This document shows positions 1 through 8,104 of a stretch of 64,000 bases of DNA, piece by piece (the first letter of the stretch is position 1; every line of letters begins with the position of its first letter). The stretch lies in assembly GCA_910588425.1 (NCBI GenBank), contig CAJUPM010000001.1:48151-112150 (forward strand), given 5' to 3'. Made by a program: the position numbers and the translations under genes. The notes beneath the pieces are model-generated. The model searched no databases. It was not told the origin of the DNA and saw only the letters and a list, made by a program, of their open reading frames with translations. The DNA comes from an uncultured Christensenellaceae bacterium (GTDB lineage Bacteria > Bacillota > Clostridia > Christensenellales > Christensenellaceae).

Positions 1-1758
1 GAGGACCCGGAAGGTCTGCGCGCACTGCGCCATACGGCCAGCCACGTTCTGGCTGAGGCGGTAAAGCGCCTGTATCCCCAGGCAAAGCTGGCCATCGGGC
101 CGGCTATTGACGACGGCTTCTATTATGATTTCGACGTCGAAGGGGGATTCTCCAATGACGATCTCGCCAAAATTGAGAAGGAAATGAGCAGGATTGTCGC
201 GGAGAACAAGCCGATGGTGCGCAAAAACGTCTCCCGGCAGGAAGCGGTTGATCTCATGCGCAGCCGTGGCGAGGATTACAAACTTGAGCTGATCCAGGAT
301 TTGCCTGAGGATGCGGAGATTTCGCTCTATTATCAGGGAGAGTTTGTGGATCTCTGCGCCGGCCCTCATGCGCCCTCAACAGGAAAGGTGAAGGCATTCA
401 AACTGACCAGCCTGGCCGGGGCATACTGGCGGGGCAACGAGAAAAACAAGATGCTCAGCCGCATTTACGGCACGGCCTTTGAGAAGAAGGCGCTGCTGGA
501 CGAGCATCTGGCGCGCATCGAAGAGGCCAAGAAGCGCGACCACAACAAGCTGGGCCGCGAACTGGAATATTTCACCACGGTGGACGTCATCGGCCAGGGC
601 CTGCCGCTGCTGCTGCCCAAGGGCGCCAAAGTCATTCAGGTTTTGCAGCGGTTCGTGGAGGACGAGGAGGCGCGGCGCGGCTATGTGCTCACCAAAACGC
701 CCTATATGGCCAAGCGGGAGCTTTACCAGATTTCCGGGCACTGGGATCACTATACGGACGGCATGTTCGTCCTGGGCGATAAGGACGATCCCAACGCGGA
801 GGTTTTGGCGCTGCGCCCCATGACCTGCCCCTTCCAGTATTATGTCTATATGAACCGCATGCGCTCCTACCGGGATTTGCCCATGCGCATGGGGGAGACT
901 TCCACGCTCTTCCGCAACGAGGATTCGGGCGAGATGCACGGGCTGATCCGCGTGCGGCAGTTCACCATCTCGGAGGGACACCTGGTCTGCACGCCCGAGC
1001 AGCTGGAAGAGGAGTTCAAGGGCTGCGTCGAGCTGGCAAAATTTATGATGGATACGCTGGGCTTCTCGGAAGACGTCAGCTACCGCTTCTCCCAGTGGGA
1101 CCCGAATGACAGGGAGAAATATATCGGAACGCCCGAGCAGTGGGACGAAGCCCAAAGCATGATGGGCAGAATTCTCGATCACATCGGCATCAAATACAGC
1201 ATTGGCGTGGGTGAGGCGGCCTTCTATGGCCCCAAGCTGGATATCCAGATGAAGAATGTCCACGGCAAGGAGGATACCATCATCACTATCCAGATCGACC
1301 AGATGCTGGCAGAGCAGTTTGGCATGGAATATGTGGACCGGGACGGCAAGAAAAAGCGGCCGTATATCATCCACAGAACTTCGCTGGGCTGCTATGAGCG
1401 GACGCTGGCACTGCTCATCGAGAAATACGCCGGCGCGCTGCCTCTTTGGATGGCGCCCGAGCAGGTTCGCATCATGACGGTTGCAGAGAGCGCCAATGAA
1501 TACGCCAGGGCGCAGGCGGCCAAGCTGGAGGCCATGGGTCTGCGGGTGAGTGTAGACGAAAGAAACGAGAAGATCGGCTACAAGATCCGCGAAGCCCGGG
1601 GCGAGCGCATTCCGTATATGCTGGTTGTGGGCGAGAAGGAAGCCCAGGAGGGCACGTTCGCCGTCCGCAAGCGGGGCGCCGGCGAGATTGGCAGCATGCC
1701 CGCAGAGCAGTTCAATCAAATGGTGCTGGAGGAAGTCGCGCAGAAGGTGATTTTCTAG
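1..1758 (+). CDS. thrS: Threonyl-tRNA synthetase (5' end missing)
   Basis: Attaches threonine to tRNA-Thr in the cytoplasm. The frame is open from base 1, so the gene starts before the window and only the N-terminal TGS region is absent. The first visible residues carry the HTASH part of the HxxxH editing motif, which clears mis-charged Ser-tRNA-Thr. The class II core follows, with RPMTCP, the FRNEDSGE motif 2 region and a zinc-ligand set, and the anticodon-binding domain fills the last ~100 residues. A terminator follows 20 bases after the stop. The identification is secure; only the true start cannot be seen. Confidence 0.97.
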   Translation, partial: EDPEGLRALRHTASHVLAEAVKRLYPQAKLAIGPAIDDGFYYDFDVEGGFSNDDLAKIEKEMSRIVAENKPMVRKNVSRQEAVDLMRSRGEDYKLELIQDLPEDAEISLYYQGEFVDLCAGPHAPSTGKVKAFKLTSLAGAYWRGNEKNKMLSRIYGTAFEKKALLDEHLARIEEAKKRDHNKLGRELEYFTTVDVIGQGLPLLLPKGAKVIQVLQRFVEDEEARRGYVLTKTPYMAKRELYQISGHWDHYTDGMFVLGDKDDPNAEVLALRPMTCPFQYYVYMNRMRSYRDLPMRMGETSTLFRNEDSGEMHGLIRVRQFTISEGHLVCTPEQLEEEFKGCVELAKFMMDTLGFSEDVSYRFSQWDPNDREKYIGTPEQWDEAQSMMGRILDHIGIKYSIGVGEAAFYGPKLDIQMKNVHGKEDTIITIQIDQMLAEQFGMEYVDRDGKKKRPYIIHRTSLGCYERTLALLIEKYAGALPLWMAPEQVRIMTVAESANEYARAQAAKLEAMGLRVSVDERNEKIGYKIREARGERIPYMLVVGEKEAQEGTFAVRKRGAGEIGSMPAEQFNQMVLEEVAQKVIF

Positions 1759-1777
1759 CCAGGAAGAGCAAGATAGA

Positions 1778-1806
1778 AGGGCATTTCTTTGGAAATGCCC
1801 TTTTTT
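1778..1806 (+). terminator. Rho-independent terminator of thrS
   Basis: An inverted repeat GGGCATTT / AAATGCCC with a 6-base loop is followed by six T. It separates thrS from the asnA promoter. Confidence 0.9.
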
Positions 1807-1836
1807 AGCCCCTGCAAAATGAGCGGGGCATAACTC

Positions 1837-1865
1837 TTGAAAGAAGCGGCATACAATGATACAAT
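1837..1865 (+). promoter_or_regulatory. Sigma-A-type promoter of asnA
   Basis: TTGAAA (1837-1842), 17-base spacer, TACAAT (1860-1865). The predicted start near 1872 leaves a ~30-base leader, too short for a T-box, although asnA genes in Bacillota are often T-box controlled. Confidence 0.75.
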
Positions 1866-1901
1866 GGCTCTATATGAAAAGTTTGGAAAATTGGAGAAAA
1901 G

Positions 1902-2924
1902 ATGCAGATGCAGCAGGAGAATAAGCTGATTCTTCCCGAAAATTATGATGCGAAGCTGAATATTCGCCAGACGGAAGAGGCAATTAAACTGATCAAAGAC
2001 AGATTCGAGCGCGAGCTGGCGGCGGCGCTGAATCTGCACCGCATTTCTGCGCCGCTTTTTGTGCGGCCGGACAGCGGGCTGAACGACAATTTGAATGGCG
2101 TGGAGCGGCCGGTGCAGTTCGATATCAAAGACACGGGCGAGCAGATTGAGATCATCCATTCCCTGGCCAAATGGAAGCGCATGGCACTGCGGCGCTATGG
2201 CTATGGCGTAGATGAGGGGATTTACACGGATATGAACGCCATCCGGCGGGATGAGGAGCTGGATAACCTGCATTCCATTTATGTGGATCAGTGGGACTGG
2301 GAGCTGACTATCAGCCGGGAAGAGCGTAATCAGGAGTTTTTGCGGGATCTGGTCGGCAGAATTTATGGGGCACTGCGGCGGACGGAAGACGCCGTGATGG
2401 AGAAGTATTCTTGCCTGGATCGATATGTCCCGGAAAAACTGCACTTTATGACGACGCAGGAGCTGGAAGATCGCTATCCCGCCCTTTCTCCCAAGGAGCG
2501 GGAGGATGCCATCACAAAGGAGCTGGGGGCTGTTTTCCTGATGCAGATTGGCGGCGCGCTGAAAAGCGGCGAAAAGCACGACGGCCGTGCCCCGGATTAC
2601 GACGACTGGAGCCTGAACGGGGATATCCTCGTCTACTATCCCGTTTTGGGCCGCGCGTTTGAGGTTTCTTCCATGGGCATTCGGGTGGATGAAGAGGCGA
2701 TGAGAAAACAGCTCGAGCTGGCGGGCTGCCCCGAGCGGGCGCAGCTGCGTTTCCACCGGGAACTGCTGGAGGGCAAGCTGCCGCTTACAGCCGGCGGCGG
2801 AATCGGGCAATCCCGGCTCTGCATGCTGCTGCTGGGCAAGGCGCATATCGGCGAAGTGCAGGCATCCATCTGGCCCAGGCAGATGCGGGAGCGCTGTGAG
2901 CAGGACGGCATTTGGCTGCTGTAA
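1902..2924 (+). CDS. asnA: Aspartate-ammonia ligase
   Basis: Makes asparagine from aspartate, ammonia and ATP by an aspartyl-adenylate route; it is related to class II aaRS cores. The 340-residue length fits the family. The N-terminal region (LPENYDAKLNIRQTEEAI, then RISAPLFV) and the C-terminal GGGIGQSRLCM element are typical of AsnA. ATG 1902 lies 6 bases behind GGAG; an in-frame ATG at 1908 is also possible. It sits 150 bases before asnS, so asparagine synthesis and tRNA-Asn charging are encoded together, and no separate terminator is seen between them. Confidence 0.97.
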   Translation: MQMQQENKLILPENYDAKLNIRQTEEAIKLIKDRFERELAAALNLHRISAPLFVRPDSGLNDNLNGVERPVQFDIKDTGEQIEIIHSLAKWKRMALRRYGYGVDEGIYTDMNAIRRDEELDNLHSIYVDQWDWELTISREERNQEFLRDLVGRIYGALRRTEDAVMEKYSCLDRYVPEKLHFMTTQELEDRYPALSPKEREDAITKELGAVFLMQIGGALKSGEKHDGRAPDYDDWSLNGDILVYYPVLGRAFEVSSMGIRVDEEAMRKQLELAGCPERAQLRFHRELLEGKLPLTAGGGIGQSRLCMLLLGKAHIGEVQASIWPRQMRERCEQDGIWLL

Positions 2925-3074
2925 AGAAAAGGCGCGGCCGAAAAGGCGGAACGCAGGGGCGTTTCGCACTGCAGCCGGGCAGGACAAGCGCGGCAAGGTT
3001 AAACTTCCAGAATTTGTGCATACTAGAATAGGTGGGCCGCGAGTGAAAGCGCGACTAAAAATAGGAGGGAAGCA

Positions 3075-4463
3075 ATGATCACGATAAAACAGCTGTTCCG
3101 AGGCCCGGAGGAGTTTCTGGGCAAGGAAATTGAGGTGGGCGGATGGGTGCGCACCATAAGAGACAGCAAGGCGCTGGGATTTATCGAACTGAACGACGGC
3201 ACATTCTTCAAAAATTTGCAGATTGTGTTTGAAGACGGTGCCATCGAGAATTTCAAAGAAGTCTGCAAAATCGGCGTGGGCTCTTCGATTACCTGCCGGG
3301 GGACGCTGGTGGAGACGCCCGAGGCGCGCCAGCCCTTCGAGCTGAAGGCGGCGGAGATCGTGCTGGAGGGCGGCTGCCCCGGCGACTACCCGCTGCAAAA
3401 GAAGCGGCACTCCATGGAATACCTGCGCACGATCGCGCATTTGCGGCCCAGGACCAACACGTTCTCCGCGGTGTTCCGGGTGCGCAGTGCGGTGGCATAT
3501 GCAATTCACAAATTTTTCAATGAGAGGGACTTTGTCTATGTGCATACGCCGCTTATCACAGCCAGCGACTGCGAAGGCGCGGGGCAGATGTTCCATGTGA
3601 CGACGCTGGATATGGAAAACCCGCCGAAAACGGAGCAGGGCGCCGTGGATTATTCCCGGGATTTCTTCGCCAAGCCCGCGAACCTGACGGTTTCCGGCCA
3701 GCTGGAGGGCGAGACTTTCGCCATGGCTTTCCGCAAGATCTACACTTTTGGGCCGACATTCCGGGCGGAAAACAGCAATACGCCCAGGCACGCTTCCGAG
3801 TTCTGGATGATCGAGCCGGAGATCGCCTTTGCGGATCTGGCGGATAATATGGATTTGGCGGAAGAGATGGTCAAATATATCATCACGTACGTCCGCGAAA
3901 ACTACCCGGAGGAGATGGAGTTTTTCGGAAACTTCATCGATAAGGGCTTGATGGAGCGGCTGGATAACATCGTAAACTCGGATTTCGCCCGCATTACCTA
4001 TACCGAAGCCGTGGAGATTCTGGAGAAATCCGGCCAGAAATTTGAATATCCCGTCAAGTGGGGCGTGGATTTGCAGAGCGAGCATGAGCGCTATATCACC
4101 GAGCAGGTGTTCAAAAAGCCGGTCTTCGTCACGGGGTATCCCAAGGAGATCAAGGCGTTCTATATGCGGCTGAACGACGACGGCAAGACCGTCGCGGCGA
4201 TGGATTTGCTGGTGCCCGGCGTGGGCGAAATCATCGGCGGCAGCCAGAGAGAGGAGCGCCTGGATATTTTGGAGGCGCGCATCGAGGAGCTGGGTATGCA
4301 AAAAGAGGACTACTGGTGGTACTTGGATACCCGCAGGTTTGGCGGCGTCAAGCACGCGGGATATGGCCTCGGGTTTGAGCGCATGATCATGTATCTGACG
4401 GGGATGACCAACATCCGCGATGTTTTGCCCTTCCCGCGGACGCCAAAATCGGCAGAGTTTTAA
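3075..4463 (+). CDS. asnS: Asparaginyl-tRNA synthetase
   Basis: Charges tRNA-Asn directly, consistent with free asparagine being made by the gene upstream. It has 462 residues: an N-terminal OB-fold anticodon domain (about residues 1-110, VGGWVRTIRDSK) and a class IIb catalytic core with FRAENSNT (motif 2) and GLGFERMIMYLTG (motif 3). The start follows AGGAGGG by 6 bases. The GC-rich 150-base gap to asnA shows no clear promoter, so co-transcription with asnA is likely. A strong terminator follows. Confidence 0.97.
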   Translation: MITIKQLFRGPEEFLGKEIEVGGWVRTIRDSKALGFIELNDGTFFKNLQIVFEDGAIENFKEVCKIGVGSSITCRGTLVETPEARQPFELKAAEIVLEGGCPGDYPLQKKRHSMEYLRTIAHLRPRTNTFSAVFRVRSAVAYAIHKFFNERDFVYVHTPLITASDCEGAGQMFHVTTLDMENPPKTEQGAVDYSRDFFAKPANLTVSGQLEGETFAMAFRKIYTFGPTFRAENSNTPRHASEFWMIEPEIAFADLADNMDLAEEMVKYIITYVRENYPEEMEFFGNFIDKGLMERLDNIVNSDFARITYTEAVEILEKSGQKFEYPVKWGVDLQSEHERYITEQVFKKPVFVTGYPKEIKAFYMRLNDDGKTVAAMDLLVPGVGEIIGGSQREERLDILEARIEELGMQKEDYWWYLDTRRFGGVKHAGYGLGFERMIMYLTGMTNIRDVLPFPRTPKSAEF

Positions 4464-4469
4464 AAGTGA

Positions 4470-4508
4470 CGGCAGAGCGCGGCAAAAAAGATGCGTTCTG
4501 CCGCTTTT
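4470..4508 (+). terminator. Terminator of asnS
   Basis: Stem CGGCAGAGCGC / GCGTTCTGCCG, 12-base loop, then CTTTTT. Confidence 0.85.
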
Positions 4509-4599
4509 TCATTGCGCAAAAATGAGGAAATGGAACTGCTGCGGGGCTGGCGCGGCGGAGGAAAAACAGGCTTTGGCCTGAGAGGAAGGACAGAGGAAA

Positions 4600-6165
4600 A
4601 TGGGGAAAAGCGAGCCATTGGTGCTTGCGGTGGACTGCGGGACGCAGAGCCTTCGTGCGCTGATTTTTGAAAAAAACGGGCAGATACTGGCGCAGGAAAC
4701 GCTGGTCTATGAGACGTCGTATCTCTCGCCCGAGCCGGGGTATGCAGAGCAGAGCCCGGAGTTTTACTATCAGACGCTGTGCCAGGCGACCCGGGCGCTG
4801 AAGGAGAAACAGCCGGAGCTGTTTGCGAAGGTGGAGGCGCTGGTGCTCACGGGAATACGTGACAGCGTGCTTTGCCTAAACAGCAGTATGCGGCCCATCA
4901 CACCCTGCATTCTCTGGCTGGATGAGCGCCTGGCAGAATGCAAAAAGCCCATGCCCTTTTTATACCGCGCAGGGTTTGCGCTTGCCGGCATGAGCGAATG
5001 CGCCGCCTATTCCAGAGAGCATTCGGTTTGCAACTGGATTCAGCAGAATCAGCCAGAGATTTGGGAGCAGACCTATAAATTCATTCAGATTTCCGGCTAT
5101 TTGATCTACCGGCTCACAGGTGTGCTGGCCGATTCCGTCGCTTCGCAAATCGGGCATTTGCCGCTCAACTACAAGAAAAAGAAGTGGATGAGCAAGTGGA
5201 ACATCAAATATGCGGTGTTCAATGTTCCGGCAGAAAAATTCCCGGCGCTGGCCATGCCCGGGGAGGTTTTGGGGCACATCACGCAGGGGGCCAGCCGGGA
5301 AAGCGGTTTGCCGGCAGGACTTCGGCTGATTGCCGCCGGCTCGGACAAGGGCTGCGAGGGGCTGGGCAGTGGGTGTATCGACGGCAGCACGGCCAGCCTC
5401 AGCTTTGGGACAACCTGCACGGTGCAGCTCACGACGGAAAAATACGTGGAGCCGCAGCGGTTTTTGCCGGCATATCCGGCGGTTCTCCCAGGGAAATATA
5501 ACCCGGAGATTCAGATTTACCGCGGATTTTGGATGGTAACCTGGTTTAAGGAGCAGTTTGCCCGGATGGAGGCGCAGGCGGCCGCAGGATTTGCCGGCAC
5601 GGCAGAGCAGATGCTGGATGAGAGCCTGCGTTTCACGCCGCCCGGCGCAGATGGACTGTTGGTGCAGCCATACTGGGGGCCAGGGCTCAAGACGCCCGAA
5701 GCCAGAGGCGCGATGATCGGCTTTCACAGTGCTCATACCCGGGAGCATATTTACCGGGCGATCATCGAGGGGCTTTGCTATGCCCTGCGGGACGGCCTGG
5801 AGGAAATGAGCAGGCGGGCCGGGGCGCGGCCAAAGGCGTTGACGGCAAATGGCGGCGGGGCGAAGAGCGATGCGGTCTGCCAGATCGCGGCAGATGTATT
5901 TGGCTTGCCGGTTTACCGGGTGCAGACGCACGAGACATCCGCGCTGGGGGCGGCGGCAGTCGGCTTTTTTGGCCTGGGGGAATACCGCTCTGTGCAGGAG
6001 GCGGCGCAAAAGATGGCGCACCGCAAAAAGGCGTTTTTGCCGGATGCGCAAAACCACGCGCTCTATGATGAGATTTATCAGAAGGTTTACCGGGGGATGT
6101 ATGAGAAGATGCGCCCCATGTACCGGAATATGCGGGGGATTTACCACGCGGGAGGCAAGAAATGA
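4600..6165 (+). CDS. FGGY-family carbohydrate kinase
   Basis: Predicted to phosphorylate a sugar or polyol with ATP in the cytoplasm. The 521 residues span both FGGY domains. The N-terminal phosphate-1 motif DCGTQSLRALIF is clear, and the C-terminal half carries LSFGTTCTVQ, the glycine run ANGGGAKSD and THETSALGAAAVG, all typical of xylulokinase- or ribulokinase-like enzymes. The substrate cannot be read from the sequence and no sugar transporter or isomerase lies beside it. GAGGAAAA precedes the ATG. The gap from asnS (about 90 bases after the terminator) holds a small hairpin but no convincing promoter. The TIR gene follows 50 bases downstream in the same direction. Confidence 0.88.
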   Translation: MGKSEPLVLAVDCGTQSLRALIFEKNGQILAQETLVYETSYLSPEPGYAEQSPEFYYQTLCQATRALKEKQPELFAKVEALVLTGIRDSVLCLNSSMRPITPCILWLDERLAECKKPMPFLYRAGFALAGMSECAAYSREHSVCNWIQQNQPEIWEQTYKFIQISGYLIYRLTGVLADSVASQIGHLPLNYKKKKWMSKWNIKYAVFNVPAEKFPALAMPGEVLGHITQGASRESGLPAGLRLIAAGSDKGCEGLGSGCIDGSTASLSFGTTCTVQLTTEKYVEPQRFLPAYPAVLPGKYNPEIQIYRGFWMVTWFKEQFARMEAQAAAGFAGTAEQMLDESLRFTPPGADGLLVQPYWGPGLKTPEARGAMIGFHSAHTREHIYRAIIEGLCYALRDGLEEMSRRAGARPKALTANGGGAKSDAVCQIAADVFGLPVYRVQTHETSALGAAAVGFFGLGEYRSVQEAAQKMAHRKKAFLPDAQNHALYDEIYQKVYRGMYEKMRPMYRNMRGIYHAGGKK

Positions 6166-6215
6166 TGGCCTAATACGGCCAGCAGGCAATGCGAGAGACG
6201 GGAGGAGCAGTTTTG

Positions 6216-7025
6216 ATGGCAAAGTTGGAATATGGGCCTATTCTTTGCACGCAAGGGCAGCACAAGGGACGAATCGGATATTTTGATGATGAGGATATTG
6301 ACTGCGATTTGTGTGAGGAAAAATGCTGTCTTGCGGCTTGCACGAAGGAAATAGAGTGTGAGGAATGCCCAGATTATCAGGAGGATAGAAACTGCCGCGA
6401 GTTTGCAGTTGTTTACTGGGGAGATGCCCTGATGTGTTCGGAATACTCCATGGTTCCGATGGGATACTGCACAAATACCATTCCGATGCAGACACTGGTT
6501 CGACGCATAGAGGCACTGCAAGGCGATATTGCGCGGGCGGGGAGTCATAAAAGAAAAGAAAACTTGCTCTTGGAGCTAGAATATGCCCAGAAGCTATTCT
6601 ATGAAAAGCATATTGAGTCTGTTTTTGCCAATCAAAAGGGCAAACGGCTGTTCCTCTCCCATTCCTCCAAAGACAAGGATTTTGCAAATTGCCTTTATGC
6701 CGATCTCGTTGAGCAGGGCCATACTCCATGGCTGGATGAGAGGGATATAAAGGCAGGCGCATCCATTCCGGCAGAAATACAAAAGGGGTTGGCCGCGGCA
6801 GACTATGTTTTGGTGCTGCTTTCCCCGCACTCTGTGGATTCGCAGTGGGTCAGGGCAGAGTGGGAGACGTTGTTCTGGGATGAGATGAATACCCGAAAAA
6901 TCAAGGTGATTCCGCTGCTCATAGAAGATTGCGAAATCCCGCCATTTCTCAAAGTCAAAAAATATATTGATTTTCGCGAGGATTATGCGCAGGCTTTTTC
7001 CCAGCTTTTGAAGGATATTGCTTAA
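6216..7025 (+). CDS. TIR-domain protein with cysteine-rich N-terminus
   Basis: 269 residues from ATG 6216, which has GGAGG 10 bases upstream; the in-frame ATG at 6189 has no such site. Residues ~143-269 form a TIR domain: LFLSHSSKD at the start, WLDERDI, VLVLLSP, and SQWVRAEWE, whose Glu215 matches the catalytic Glu of bacterial TIR NADases. Residues 11-60 hold nine Cys (C-x2-C-x3-CC-x3-C-x5-C-x2-C-x8-C after C11), suggesting metal binding. Residues ~90-135 look helical. Base composition is clearly richer in A+T than the genes on both sides, a sign of transfer. No transmembrane segment is seen. Known bacterial TIR proteins cleave NAD+ in anti-phage or virulence roles; that function here is inference. 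It may be co-transcribed with the sugar kinase. Confidence 0.85.
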   Translation: MAKLEYGPILCTQGQHKGRIGYFDDEDIDCDLCEEKCCLAACTKEIECEECPDYQEDRNCREFAVVYWGDALMCSEYSMVPMGYCTNTIPMQTLVRRIEALQGDIARAGSHKRKENLLLELEYAQKLFYEKHIESVFANQKGKRLFLSHSSKDKDFANCLYADLVEQGHTPWLDERDIKAGASIPAEIQKGLAAADYVLVLLSPHSVDSQWVRAEWETLFWDEMNTRKIKVIPLLIEDCEIPPFLKVKKYIDFREDYAQAFSQLLKDIA

Positions 7026-7036
7026 GATAGGCATAT

Positions 7037-7066
7037 AAAAAACTGCCCTAAAAAGGGCAGTTTTTT
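7037..7066. terminator. Bidirectional terminator
   Basis: AAAAAACTGCCCT - AAAA - AGGGCAGTTTTTT is a near-perfect palindrome that can end both the TIR gene and the converging minus-strand gene. Confidence 0.92.
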
Positions 7067-7075
7067 GTATTACTG

Positions 7076-8044
7076 CTAGAGCGCGATCCAATAGCGCTGG
7101 GTGATGCGGCCCTCCTCCGGAATTTCGTTTTCCAGCACGCCGCCGCACGACAGGATGGTTTTGGCAGAGGCGATATTCTCTTTATCGCAGGTGATCAGCA
7201 CCCTTTCCAGGCCGAGCTTGCGGCATTCTTCCAGGCCGAGAGCGAGCATGGCCTTGGCATACCCCTTTCTGCGCTCACTTTTGCGGACGCTGTAGCCGAT
7301 ATTGCCGCCAAATTTCAGCAGATAGTCGTTGAGCCGGTGGCGGATATCGATGATGCCGACCATTTTGCCATCCTCCTTGCGCAGGCAGAGCAGTGTTGTC
7401 GCCAGAACCAGATTGGGAGGAACCGTCTCTTCGCTGGCGTTTTGGCGGATGGATTGCAGCCAGGAGGCATAATCCGCGAGTTCTTCCAGGCGCGCACCGC
7501 CATGCAGTGTTTCGCCGTTTTGGGCAAACTCCTGCCGATAGGCCATGACCTGGGCTTCGTGCGCCTCGGACGGAGCGGCCAGCATCAGCTCGGGCGCCTT
7601 GGGGCTATTCATTTGACGGCGGGCAGCGAACTCCCGGGCGTGCTCCGAGAGATGGATCATCAAATCGATGGCATAGGTTTTCTGCATCTTTTTGAGCGGC
7701 AGGCAGAGCGGCGCAATCAGGCGCAGAGGCCAGCGCTTCATGCGGATTTTCTCTGTAAAGACCACGCGCGTGCCGCCCGGCACGGCGGAAAATTCGCCCA
7801 GCCATTGGCCGGTAAACCACTCGCCCTCCATCTCAAAAGCATAGCGGCTGCCTATCTGCTTCTCTGTGATGGTAAAATGCGTGCGGCTGCCATTTTTGGA
7901 GATTTCCATAAAGGCATTGCCGTTTTCTAAAATTTCAAGCCCGGCCAGATCGCTGCGCCACTGCCAGCAGGATAGGTCGGCCATGGCGTGATAGACTGCA
8001 TCGGCTGGATAGGGGAAAACAGCCTGATAAACGGATTTTGGCAT
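7076..8044 (-). CDS. SRPBCC-domain / GNAT acetyltransferase fusion protein
   Basis: 322 residues with two unrelated modules. Residues ~1-145 resemble the SRPBCC (START/Bet v1-like) fold: an N-terminal strand and helix with a WQWRSDL segment, then alternating strands. Residues ~150-322 are a GNAT acetyltransferase with the acetyl-CoA loop in VRKSERRKGYAKAML and a C-terminal LERVLITCDKENIASAK segment typical of COG3981-like enzymes. The substrate is unknown; the SRPBCC part may bind a hydrophobic ligand. AGGAGG lies 6 bases before ATG 8044. It is downstream of the terminator of the decarboxylase operon, so it depends on read-through or on a promoter I could not see. Confidence 0.8.
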   Translation of the reverse strand: MPKSVYQAVFPYPADAVYHAMADLSCWQWRSDLAGLEILENGNAFMEISKNGSRTHFTITEKQIGSRYAFEMEGEWFTGQWLGEFSAVPGGTRVVFTEKIRMKRWPLRLIAPLCLPLKKMQKTYAIDLMIHLSEHAREFAARRQMNSPKAPELMLAAPSEAHEAQVMAYRQEFAQNGETLHGGARLEELADYASWLQSIRQNASEETVPPNLVLATTLLCLRKEDGKMVGIIDIRHRLNDYLLKFGGNIGYSVRKSERRKGYAKAMLALGLEECRKLGLERVLITCDKENIASAKTILSCGGVLENEIPEEGRITQRYWIAL

Positions 8045-8064
8045 AAAGTGCCTCCTGATTAGAG

Positions 8065-8092
8065 AAAAGCCCGGGGTTGTTTCCCGGGCTTT
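8065..8092 (-). terminator. Terminator of the peptidase-racemase-decarboxylase operon
   Basis: AAAGCCCGGGA / CCCCGGGCTTTT hairpin, read on the minus strand and followed by TCTC. Confidence 0.75.
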
Positions 8093-8104
8093 GGCCTGCT
8101 GGAG

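Noticed and set aside
376..1719. 447-codon open frame opposite thrS
   Set aside because: Antisense shadow of thrS; His/Leu/Gln-rich with no domain or ribosome site.
2896..3078. 60-codon frame between asnA and asnS
   Set aside because: It overlaps both ends of real genes, is Arg/Lys-rich low-complexity translation and has no ribosome site.
1755..4355. 866-codon open frame on the minus strand
   Set aside because: It lies opposite asnA and asnS, shows no protein family features and reflects G+C-rich codon use of the real genes on the other strand.
6216..7025. Thoeris system (TIR plus SLOG effector)
   Set aside because: The SLOG-like gene is 14 kb away, on the other strand, in its own operon with a regulator, and lacks the Sir2 or membrane part of known ThsA proteins.
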